Of a stretch of 5,577 nucleotides of DNA, positions 1 through 5,577 are shown piece after piece (position 1 is the stretch's first letter; each line of letters starts with the position of its first letter). Source of the DNA: Synergistales bacterium (GTDB lineage Bacteria; Synergistota; Synergistia; Synergistales; Thermovirgaceae); assembly GCA_018434645.1 (NCBI GenBank), contig JAHDOX010000161.1, positions 1-5,577 on the forward strand, given 5' to 3'. The notes below the pieces were generated by a model, which was given only the letters and a program-made list of their open reading frames with translations, was not told the DNA's origin and did no database searches. Position numbers and translations under genes: made by a program.

Positions 1-1121
1 AGGCCTTGAACCCGCCCATCGACTGGGTTCGCGCCGACATGGGCTGGTGCATGTGGGAGAAATCCTGCAAGGAATATCCCGAAGGCGACCCGAGGCGAAA
101 CACCGTCCCTCCTGAAACGATAGAAAAGGTGAAAAACACCGATGCCACGCTCATGGCGGCGATCACGTCCAAATCCGGTGTAAAAGGTTTCAAATCGGCG
201 ATACTCCAGCTCCGGCAGATGTTTGACCTTTACATCAACTTCCGTCCAGCCAAGCTTTACCCCGGCATCAGCACGCCCCTGAAGGGCGACCCCAATATAG
301 ACATTGTCGTCTTCAGGGAGAACACCGAAGACCTTTACTCCGCCGTAGAGTGGCGACCACTGCCGAAGGAGATGTTCGACCTGCATCCGGGGATGGAACG
401 CTTCAAGGACAAGGAAGAAGTAGCCGTGTCCTGGAGGGTCTTTTCCAAAGAGGGATGCGACCGTATCATCCGGGCGGCCTTCGAATACGCAAAGGCTAAC
501 GGACTCACAAGCGTCGTCAGCTGTAACAAGGCCAACGTCATCCGGGCCACGTGCGGGCTAATGAAAGAGCGTTTCCTGGAAATAGCCAAGGAATATCCCG
601 AAATAGAGGCCCGCGAGGAAAACGCCGACGCGACGGCCATGTGGCTTTTGAAAAACCCTGAGAACTACCAGGTCATCGTGACCTCAAACGTCTTCGGCGA
701 CATCCTTTCCGACGAGGCGTCCCAGCTTATAGGTGGCCTCGGCTTCTCTCCCAGCGGCAACATAGGAGATAACGCGGCCGTCTTCGAACCAAGCCATGGC
801 TCAGTGCCTAAGTACGCGCACCAGTACAAGATCAACCCCTGCGGGCTTTTGATTACAGCCGCCATGATGCTCAACTACCTGCAGCTCGGCGAATACGACG
901 AAAAACTTGAAAAGGCCATAGGCGATGTCCTTGTCGAAGGAAAGGCTCTCACCTATGATATCTGGCGTGACAGGGGCGACAAGGACTGGGAGACGAAAGC
1001 CGTATCGACGCTGGACATGGCAAAAGCCATCGCCGCCAAGCTCGATCCGGATTTCAACAAAAAGGCCGATGAAATCTGTGCCAAGGCAAAGGAAATGTGC
1101 GCCTGGGAGCACCTTGTCTAG
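1..1121 (+). CDS. icd: Isocitrate dehydrogenase-like enzyme, probably NADP-dependent (5' end cut off by the window)
   Basis: Member of the isocitrate/isopropylmalate dehydrogenase family; the likely reaction is oxidative decarboxylation of isocitrate to 2-oxoglutarate, or the reverse, in the cytosol. The frame is open to the left edge (first whole codon at 3) and the N-terminal family segment is absent, so the gene is partial. The TTG at 6 has no ribosome binding site and is not taken as the start. Numbering residues from that TTG, family residues appear with the same spacing as in E. coli Icd: Ser64, Arg70, Arg80 and Arg104 (substrate contacts), Tyr111 in FRENTEDLY, Lys175, and the metal-binding Asp208, Asp232 and Asp236. 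Lys269-Tyr270 and Tyr317/Arg321 match the four residues that bind the NADP 2'-phosphate in E. coli, which favours NADP. The position equivalent to E. coli Asn115 is Ile66, so the substrate is not certain; a relative acting on another 2-hydroxy acid is possible. No clear terminator follows, so cotranscription with citDEF is plausible. Confidence 0.85.
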   Translation, partial: ALNPPIDWVRADMGWCMWEKSCKEYPEGDPRRNTVPPETIEKVKNTDATLMAAITSKSGVKGFKSAILQLRQMFDLYINFRPAKLYPGISTPLKGDPNIDIVVFRENTEDLYSAVEWRPLPKEMFDLHPGMERFKDKEEVAVSWRVFSKEGCDRIIRAAFEYAKANGLTSVVSCNKANVIRATCGLMKERFLEIAKEYPEIEAREENADATAMWLLKNPENYQVIVTSNVFGDILSDEASQLIGGLGFSPSGNIGDNAAVFEPSHGSVPKYAHQYKINPCGLLITAAMMLNYLQLGEYDEKLEKAIGDVLVEGKALTYDIWRDRGDKDWETKAVSTLDMAKAIAAKLDPDFNKKADEICAKAKEMCAWEHLV

Positions 1122-1188
1122 TACGGCGGCAAGGATGCTTCTGTATTTTGGAGCGTCCCCGCTTTCAGGTTATTTAGAGTGAACATAC

Positions 1189-1271
1189 CGGAGGCAGGAG
1201 CGGTTTCAGCCCACGGGGCGGACGACGCCATCGTAAAGGATCTTTCGCGCCTGCCTCCGCTGCATTGGAGG
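1189..1271 (+). promoter_or_regulatory. Candidate structured leader of citD (inverted repeat with alternative pairing to the ribosome binding site)
   Basis: CGGAGGCAGG at 1189-1198 is perfectly complementary to CCTGCCTCCG at 1250-1259, with 51 bases between the arms. Inside, GGCG at 1217-1220 can pair with CGCC at 1226-1229. The right arm also contains CCTCC (1254-1258), which is exactly complementary to the citD Shine-Dalgarno GGAGG (1267-1271) across an 8-base loop. The two pairings exclude each other: the long-range stem leaves the ribosome binding site free, and the local hairpin hides it. This layout fits translational control of citD, but no ligand or known riboswitch class is recognised. 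The structure is seen; the regulatory role is inferred. Confidence 0.35.
1267..1271 (+). promoter_or_regulatory. Ribosome binding site that decides the citD start
   Basis: GGAGG lies only 1 base before the ATG at 1273 but 7 bases before the ATG at 1279. The second spacing is the workable one, so citD is taken to begin at 1279. Confidence 0.8.
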
Positions 1272-1278
1272 AATGGCA

Positions 1279-1551
1279 ATGAAAACAGCCCAGGCAGGAA
1301 CTCTCGAATCGATGGATTGCCTCGTAACCGCCGGCGAAGCTGAAAAAGGCAGGGGCATATCCATAACGATGGAGGGCGCAAGCGTAGCAAGATTCGGCGA
1401 AGCTATTCTCAAAACGGCTAAGGAAACACTGAGGGAAATCGGCGTCAAGGACATCAAACTGTCCATCCAGGACAACGGGGCCACCGATCTGGTCCTCAAG
1501 GCGCGCGTCGAGGCAGCGGCCTTGCGCCTGCTCGGAGGTGACCGCCGATGA
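1279..1551 (+). CDS. citD: Citrate lyase acyl carrier protein (gamma subunit)
   Basis: Small acyl carrier subunit of citrate lyase. It carries the phosphoribosyl-dephospho-CoA prosthetic group whose thiol holds the acetyl or citryl group and shuttles it between CitF and CitE. The 90-residue product is close to the usual CitD length of just under 100. The N-terminal AGTLES motif matches the family attachment site, with Ser11 (codon 1309-1311) the expected modified serine. The rest has the family's pattern, including QFGD-like RFGEAI and a C-terminal LKARVEAA segment. The start at 1279 is chosen over 1273 on ribosome binding site spacing. The stop overlaps the citE start as ATGA at 1548-1551, so translation of the two is probably coupled. 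It needs CitX/CitG-type enzymes for the prosthetic group and CitC for acetylation; none is in view. A citramalate lyase carrier would look similar. Confidence 0.92.
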   Translation: MKTAQAGTLESMDCLVTAGEAEKGRGISITMEGASVARFGEAILKTAKETLREIGVKDIKLSIQDNGATDLVLKARVEAAALRLLGGDRR

Positions 1552-2423
1552 GACTCAGGAGGACCAAACTCTACCTTCCGGGAAACAACCCGAACATGCT
1601 CCTGAGGGGATATCTTTTCAAGCCCGACGGGGTAATTCTTGATCTCGAGGACGCGGTCTCCATGTCGGAGAAAGATGCCGCGAGAATTCTCGTCAGGGAG
1701 GTTCTTAAACAGGGTGAGTTCGGGGAATGCGAGGTCACCGTCCGCATCAACGGCATGGATACCGAGTTCTGGCGCAAGGACATCGAGACAGTGGTCCCTT
1801 GTGGAATCGACGGAATACGCGTTCCCAAGGTCGAATCACCCAAGGATATGCAAATCCTTGATGAGGCACTGTCGGAAATAGAGGAAAAGGCAGGTATCCC
1901 CGTAGGCAAGACGCTTATATTCTGCCTGCTCGAAACGGCTCTGGGCATCTGGAGAGCCTACGACATCGCCACGGCTTCTCCCAGAATCGCCGGTATCTGC
2001 CCCGGCGGCGAGGACCTCCGTGCTGACCTCAAGACCGACAGATCTGAAACAGGAGAAGAATTGGTCGGCCCCAGAAGAATCGTCGTACTTGCAGCCCACG
2101 CCGCAAAGGTAGACGCCCTGGATACGGTCTACGCCGACGTAACAGACGACGAAGGCCTGAAGCGGGAAACGCAGTGGATCAAGCAGCTTGGCTATCAGGG
2201 CAAAAGCGTCATTCATCCGAACCAGATCCCCATCATCCACGCTGTCTTCGCCCCCACCCAAAAGGAGATAGAACAGGCCAAAAAGATCGTCGCTGCCGCC
2301 AGGGAGGCTGCAAAGAAGGGCCTCGGTGCCGTATCCGTCGATGGCCGCATGGTGGACAAGCCCGTAGTCAAGCGGGCCGAGTACACTCTGCAGCGCGCAG
2401 GGCTTCTCGAGGGAGGTGAATAA
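1548..2423 (+). CDS. citE: Citrate lyase beta subunit (citryl-CoA/citryl-ACP lyase)
   Basis: Catalyses Mg2+-dependent cleavage of citryl-ACP to acetyl-ACP and oxaloacetate in the citrate lyase complex. At 291 residues it is normal for CitE of the HpcH/HpaI aldolase superfamily. Visible motifs in order are LYLPGN (8-13), DLEDAV (32-37), Arg66 in VRING, GIRVPKVES (89-97), ET at 129-130, GGEDL (153-157), GKSVIHPNQ (218-226) and a C-terminal DGRMVDKPVVKRAE segment (265-278). Glu129 and Asp156 are the expected metal ligands, and Arg66 an expected substrate contact. The ATG at 1548 follows GGAGGTG (1534-1540) by 7 bases and overlaps the citD stop. The adjoining citD and citF argue that it belongs to a true lyase complex rather than being a stand-alone CitE-like malyl- or citramalyl-CoA lyase. 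Whether the substrate is citrate or citramalate cannot be read from the sequence. Confidence 0.95.
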   Translation: MRLRRTKLYLPGNNPNMLLRGYLFKPDGVILDLEDAVSMSEKDAARILVREVLKQGEFGECEVTVRINGMDTEFWRKDIETVVPCGIDGIRVPKVESPKDMQILDEALSEIEEKAGIPVGKTLIFCLLETALGIWRAYDIATASPRIAGICPGGEDLRADLKTDRSETGEELVGPRRIVVLAAHAAKVDALDTVYADVTDDEGLKRETQWIKQLGYQGKSVIHPNQIPIIHAVFAPTQKEIEQAKKIVAAAREAAKKGLGAVSVDGRMVDKPVVKRAEYTLQRAGLLEGGE

Positions 2424-2426
2424 GAC

Positions 2427-3977
2427 ATGGCTGTCAATGCGGCAGGACGAAACATACCCAACAACATTCCCGGCTACGGCGATGTACTCCCTTTCCGGGG
2501 ATACACCAAGCGCCTTCCAAAGGGGAACCGGGTTGGAAAGAAAAACAGGGCTACCTTCAACACCAGAACGGACAAGACCCTTCCCAACCTGAAGGCGGCC
2601 ATCAAGGCTTCGGGCCTTCAAATCGGCATGACCATATCCTTCCACCACCATCTGAGGAACGGAGATTACGTGGTCAACATGGTTCTGGACGCCTGCTACG
2701 AACTGGGGATCAAGGAACTTGTCGTCTTCCCGACGGCCCTTTTCGGCGTCCACAAGCACCTGACGAAACATATCCAAAAGGGCGTCATCAAACAGATCCA
2801 GGGGTCCGTAAACGGCCCCATCGGCCAACTGGCCTCCGAAGGCGGGATGGAGCTGCCCGTCGTTTTACGGAGTCACGGTGGACGGCCAAGGGCAGTCATG
2901 AGTGGTGATGTCCATATCGATGTAGCCTTCGTCGCAGCCCCCACGGCAGACCGATACGGGAACCTCACCGGAGCTCATGGCGAATCCGCCTGTGGCTCCC
3001 TCGGTTATGCCCATACCGATGCCGATTTTGCCGAGTGTGTCGTCGCCGTCACGGATAATCTGGTCAACTACCCGGCCCTGGACATTCAAATTCCGCAGAC
3101 CCAGGTCGACTACGTGGTCGAAGTCGACAAGATCGGAGACCCTTCAGGTATCGTTTCGGGAACAACCCGGGTCACCAGGGACCCCATGCGTCTTCTCATC
3201 GCCCGTTATGCAGCTCACCTGATCGAGGCAAGTCCCTATTTCAAGGAGGGTATTTCCTTCCAGACAGGCGCCGGCGGCATTTCCCTTGCAACGGCGGCAT
3301 ATGTCAGGGAAGCCATGAGGGAGCGAAACATCAAGGGCAGTTTCGGACTCGGTGGCATCACAAGTTTCTTTGTCGACATGCTTGAGGAAGGGCTTTTCGA
3401 ACAGATCCTCGACGTCCAGTCCTTTGACCTGGCTGCCGTTGAATCCATTTCACGGAACGCAAAACATGTCGAGATTTCCGCCGACTGGTACGCCAATCCC
3501 TGGAACGCGGGTTGTGTGGTCAACATGCTGGATACCGTCGTCCTTGGAGCAACCGAGGTGGACAGAAAGTTCAACGCAAACGTTAACACCGAGGCAGATG
3601 GAGCCCTGCTCCATGGCATTGGAGGCCATCAGGACACAGCCAGCGGCGCAAAGCTGACGATCATTACCACGCCCCTTTTGCGTGGAAGGATCCCCTCGGT
3701 GGTCGATTCCGTCTACACGGTGACAACCCCGGGTGAAGTCGTCGATGCAGTAGTGACCGAATTTGGAGTAGCTATCAACCCCAATCGGAAGGATCTCATC
3801 GAGGCGGCAAAATCAGATCCGGAGATTCCACTGGTTTCTATCGACGATCTCGTGGAAAAAGCCGAGAAGCTCACAGGCTCCATGACGCCCGTCGAGGTGG
3901 AAGACAGGATCATCGGCGTCGTCGAGTACAGGGACGGTTCCGTCATCGACGTGGTCCGGCAATTAAAGAAGAAATAA
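2427..3977 (+). CDS. citF: Citrate lyase alpha subunit (citrate:acetyl-ACP transferase)
   Basis: Transferase subunit of citrate lyase. It exchanges the acetyl group on CitD for citrate, forming citryl-ACP and releasing acetate. The 516 residues agree with the family length of about 510. Segments characteristic of CitF are SFHHHLRNGD (71-80), SHGGRPRAV (149-157), AAPTADRYGNLTG (170-182), GAGGISLA (281-288), GIGGHQDTA (397-405) and GVAINPNR (447-454), so the reading frame is intact from end to end. The ATG at 2427 follows GGGAGGTG (2411-2418) and lies 3 bases after the citE stop, so citDEF is one transcription unit. A strong terminator begins 4 bases after the TAA, making this the last gene of the operon. 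The closely related citramalate lyase transferase remains an alternative, notably because some anaerobes ferment glutamate through citramalate. Confidence 0.95.
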   Translation: MAVNAAGRNIPNNIPGYGDVLPFRGYTKRLPKGNRVGKKNRATFNTRTDKTLPNLKAAIKASGLQIGMTISFHHHLRNGDYVVNMVLDACYELGIKELVVFPTALFGVHKHLTKHIQKGVIKQIQGSVNGPIGQLASEGGMELPVVLRSHGGRPRAVMSGDVHIDVAFVAAPTADRYGNLTGAHGESACGSLGYAHTDADFAECVVAVTDNLVNYPALDIQIPQTQVDYVVEVDKIGDPSGIVSGTTRVTRDPMRLLIARYAAHLIEASPYFKEGISFQTGAGGISLATAAYVREAMRERNIKGSFGLGGITSFFVDMLEEGLFEQILDVQSFDLAAVESISRNAKHVEISADWYANPWNAGCVVNMLDTVVLGATEVDRKFNANVNTEADGALLHGIGGHQDTASGAKLTIITTPLLRGRIPSVVDSVYTVTTPGEVVDAVVTEFGVAINPNRKDLIEAAKSDPEIPLVSIDDLVEKAEKLTGSMTPVEVEDRIIGVVEYRDGSVIDVVRQLKKK

Positions 3978-3981
3978 AACG

Positions 3982-4011
3982 GCCGGGGGGCTTCCAATGC
4001 CCCCGGCTTTT
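3982..4011 (+). terminator. Intrinsic terminator of the citrate lyase operon
   Basis: GCCGGGGG (3982-3989) pairs perfectly with CCCCCGGC (4000-4007) around a 10-base loop and is followed at once by TTTT (4008-4011). An alternative register gives a 6-bp GGGGGC/GCCCCC stem with a 7-base loop. The U-run is short but the stem is very GC-rich. It begins 4 bases after the citF stop and separates the operon from the helicase gene. Confidence 0.88.
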
Positions 4012-4124
4012 GGCATTCTCCCGAACCTGCTACATTCTGCGGTCGTAATCTCTTTCATCAAACAATCTCCCCGGCTCAGGTGATCTGACTTCGTCCGGTT
4101 TTACCTGGCAAGGAGCGACAGAGC

Positions 4125-4136
4125 TTTTGCGCAAAA
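4125..4136. repeat. 12-bp perfect palindrome upstream of the helicase gene
   Basis: TTTTGCGCAAAA is a perfect 12-bp palindrome in the non-coding stretch between the citF terminator and the helicase gene, about 90 bases before the proposed start. It could be an operator. It does not match the LexA boxes I know (GAAC-N4-GTTC or CTGT-N8-ACAG). No convincing -35/-10 pair was found near it. The rest of 4012-4209 shows no gene or recognisable RNA. Confidence 0.25.
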
Positions 4137-4209
4137 TCATGTCGAGGATACCGCCTCAACCTTTTTTCGACTCTCACCGTTCGCAGGGAAAGTCTGGTAG
4201 ACTTGTCCC

Positions 4210-4217
4210 GGAGGTGA
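4210..4217 (+). promoter_or_regulatory. Ribosome binding site that supports a CTG start for the helicase
   Basis: GGAGGTGA is an almost ideal Shine-Dalgarno sequence, 7 bases before the CTG at 4225. The helicase frame has a TAG at 4198-4200 and no ATG, GTG or TTG between it and the conserved helicase region. This site is therefore the main evidence for where translation begins. Confidence 0.75.
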
Positions 4218-4224
4218 GAAGAAC

Positions 4225-5577
4225 CTGCTTAAGGAACGGCGTAAAACCATAGATGAATTTCTGCAATCTCTCCCGTCTTTCGGCGGAGAAATAGCCGCCC
4301 GGCGGGTTTATCCCAGGCGACCGGCGAAATGGGGCGAATGGCCCGAGATAGACGCCAGGCTCCGTGACGCCCTGATCAAAAAGGGCATCGAAAGGCCGTA
4401 TATCCATCAGGCCAGGGCCATCAAAGCCGCCCTTTCGGGCAGTAACGTGGTTACAGTAACGCCCACGGCTTCGGGGAAAACTCTTTGCTACAACGTTCCC
4501 GTTCTTGACGCGATTCTCAAAGACGATGCAGCAAGAGCCTTGTACCTCTTCCCCACAAAGGCTCTCAGCCAGGATCAGCTGGCAGAGCTTTACGGTCTCA
4601 TACAGGAGGCCGGAGCCCCGGTAAAGACTTTCACCTACGATGGTGATACACCTCCTTCAGCACGCACGAAACTGCGCGCCGCGGGCCATATTGTCATAAC
4701 CAACCCGGACATGCTCAACACCGGGATTCTCCCCCACCACACCAAGTGGATAAAACTTTTCGAAAACCTCCGGTACGTGATCATCGACGAATTGCACACG
4801 TACCGTGGAGTGTTCGGATCCCACGTAGCCAACCTTATACGGAGACTCAAGCGGATCTGTGCCTTTTACGGTTCAAGTCCCCGCTTCATCTGCAGTTCGG
4901 CAACCATCAGAAACCCAAAAGACCTGGCCGAACGCCTGCTCGAGGAACCCGTGACGGTCATCGGAGAAAACGGGGCACCAAGCGGAGAGAAGAGGATAAT
5001 TTTTTACAATCCCCCGGTAGTGAACAGTCAGCTCGGCATACGCAGGTCGTCTCTGAAAGAAACTGCCCGGATTGCCAGCGAAGCCGCCATAAACGGAATC
5101 AGCACCATCGTTTTTACACGATCCAGAATCAACGTGGAACTGCTTCTTACCTACATCAGAAGGAGCCTTCGTCAAAAGGGGATACCACCTGAATCCGTCG
5201 CAGGCTACAGGGGCGGGTATCTTCCAAACGAAAGGCGTGAAATAGAAAGACGCCTGAGAGAAGGATCGCTTTCCTGCGTAGTAAGCACCAACGCGCTTGA
5301 ACTGGGTATCGATATCGGATCCCTCGAGCTCGCTGTCTTGCACGGATATCCAGGCAGCGTGGCTTCAACCTGGCAACAGATGGGACGGGCCGGGCGCCAA
5401 AGCGACCTGTCGGCGGCAGTCCTGGTGGCTTCATCCTTCGCATTGGACCAGTTCCTGGCTTCCCAGCCCGACTATTTCTTCGGCGCCTCACCGGAACAGG
5501 CCAGGATCAATGCGGACAACCTTTACATTCTGGTAAACCACATCAAGTGTGCGGCTTTCGAGCTCCCCTTCAAAAGG
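4225..5577 (+). CDS. yprA: YprA/MrfA-family DEAD/DEAH-box DNA helicase (3' end cut off by the window)
   Basis: Superfamily 2 ATP-dependent helicase resembling Bacillus subtilis YprA (MrfA), a DNA-repair helicase involved in resistance to mitomycin C. The 451 codons present cover the helicase core. Motifs are PYIHQ before the core (58-62), Walker A TPTASGKT (79-86), FPTKAL (109-114), TNPDML (159-164), DELH box (188-191), SSAT (224-227), FTRSR (297-301), GYRGGYLPNERREIERRLRE (327-346), STNALELGIDIG (354-365) and QMGRAGR (385-391). B. subtilis YprA is about 750 residues, so roughly 300, including the C-terminal DUF1998 region with its cysteine cluster, lie beyond the right edge. The proposed start is CTG at 4225, giving 62 residues up to the HQ of the pre-core motif, close to the spacing in YprA. 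A TAG at 4198-4200 excludes an earlier start in this frame. It is separated from citF by a terminator, so it is likely transcribed on its own. Confidence 0.93.
   Translation, partial: MLKERRKTIDEFLQSLPSFGGEIAARRVYPRRPAKWGEWPEIDARLRDALIKKGIERPYIHQARAIKAALSGSNVVTVTPTASGKTLCYNVPVLDAILKDDAARALYLFPTKALSQDQLAELYGLIQEAGAPVKTFTYDGDTPPSARTKLRAAGHIVITNPDMLNTGILPHHTKWIKLFENLRYVIIDELHTYRGVFGSHVANLIRRLKRICAFYGSSPRFICSSATIRNPKDLAERLLEEPVTVIGENGAPSGEKRIIFYNPPVVNSQLGIRRSSLKETARIASEAAINGISTIVFTRSRINVELLLTYIRRSLRQKGIPPESVAGYRGGYLPNERREIERRLREGSLSCVVSTNALELGIDIGSLELAVLHGYPGSVASTWQQMGRAGRQSDLSAAVLVASSFALDQFLASQPDYFFGASPEQARINADNLYILVNHIKCAAFELPFKR

Noticed and set aside
68..602. Exact 16-base direct repeat CAAGGAATATCCCGAA at 68-83 and 587-602
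   Set aside because: Both copies encode Lys-Glu-Tyr-Pro-Glu in the dehydrogenase, in helical surface-like segments. Shared codon choice for the same peptide explains it, and nothing suggests recombination.
1150..1166. Small hairpin GGAGCG/CGCTTT after the dehydrogenase as a terminator
   Set aside because: The stem is short, depends on two G-U pairs and has no following T-run.
1146..1190. Possible sigma-70 promoter for citD in the leader (AT-richer stretch around TTATTTAGAG)
   Set aside because: No -10 candidate matched the consensus at more than three of six positions with an acceptable -35 at proper spacing.
1273..1278. ATG at 1273 as the citD start
   Set aside because: It lies only 1 base after the GGAGG ribosome binding site, whereas the ATG at 1279 has 7-base spacing and gives the typical CitD N-terminus.
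1836..2828. Long open frame of 330 codons on the minus strand across citE and citF
   Set aside because: It lies entirely opposite two intact, strongly recognised genes, shows no recognisable domain, and is the usual antisense shadow of GC-rich coding sequence.
4166..4203. TTCGAC and TAGACT as -35/-10 elements for the helicase
   Set aside because: The spacing is 26 bases, far beyond the usual 16-18, and the -10 match is only four of six.
4746..5192. Plus-strand open frame of 148 codons within the helicase region
   Set aside because: It is an out-of-frame shadow of the helicase; the real frame carries DELH, SAT and the other motifs over the same bases.
4873..5343. Minus-strand open frame of 156 codons opposite the helicase
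   Set aside because: It is antisense to the conserved helicase motifs, has no family resemblance, and its existence follows from the coding bias of the + strand gene.

Overview
This window looks like part of a chromosome from an anaerobic, fermentative bacterium of moderately high GC. It holds four protein genes, all on the + strand. AGG, AGA and ATA codons are common, Shine-Dalgarno sequences are strong (GGAGGTG-type), and a complete citDEF citrate lyase set sits beside a YprA/MrfA-type helicase. Together these suggest Synergistota or a Firmicutes-like relative. That placement is an impression from content and codon use, not a determination.

Layout. (1) Positions 1-1121 hold the 3' part of an isocitrate/isopropylmalate-type dehydrogenase; its N-terminus lies left of the window. 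(2) Positions 1122-1278 are a leader of about 157 bases. It contains a perfect 10-bp inverted repeat whose right arm can alternatively pair with the citD ribosome binding site, which makes it a candidate RNA switch. (3) Positions 1279-3977 are a tight citD-citE-citF operon: the acyl carrier protein, the citryl-CoA lyase (beta) subunit and the CoA-transferase (alpha) subunit of citrate lyase. citD and citE overlap by ATGA, and citE and citF are 3 bases apart. (4) A strong intrinsic terminator at 3982-4011 closes the operon. (5) Roughly 200 bases with no convincing gene contain a 12-bp palindrome. (6) From 4225 to the right edge runs the N-terminal 451 codons of a DEAD/DEAH helicase of the YprA/MrfA DNA-repair family. 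It apparently starts at a rare CTG codon placed 7 bases after a perfect Shine-Dalgarno sequence.

How the genes fit together. The dehydrogenase and citrate lyase both act around citrate: citrate is cleaved to acetate plus oxaloacetate, and isocitrate interconverts with 2-oxoglutarate. With an aconitase encoded elsewhere, the pair could link 2-oxoglutarate/glutamate to oxaloacetate and acetate in either direction. The genes for citrate lyase activation (citC, citX, citG) are not in the window and cannot lie directly after citF, because the terminator intervenes. The helicase is a separate transcription unit concerned with DNA repair.

I found no mobile elements, CRISPR arrays, tRNAs or rRNAs. 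I do not see a clearly new multi-gene system. The most notable items are the citD leader structure, the CTG start of the helicase, and an altered substrate-pocket residue in the dehydrogenase.
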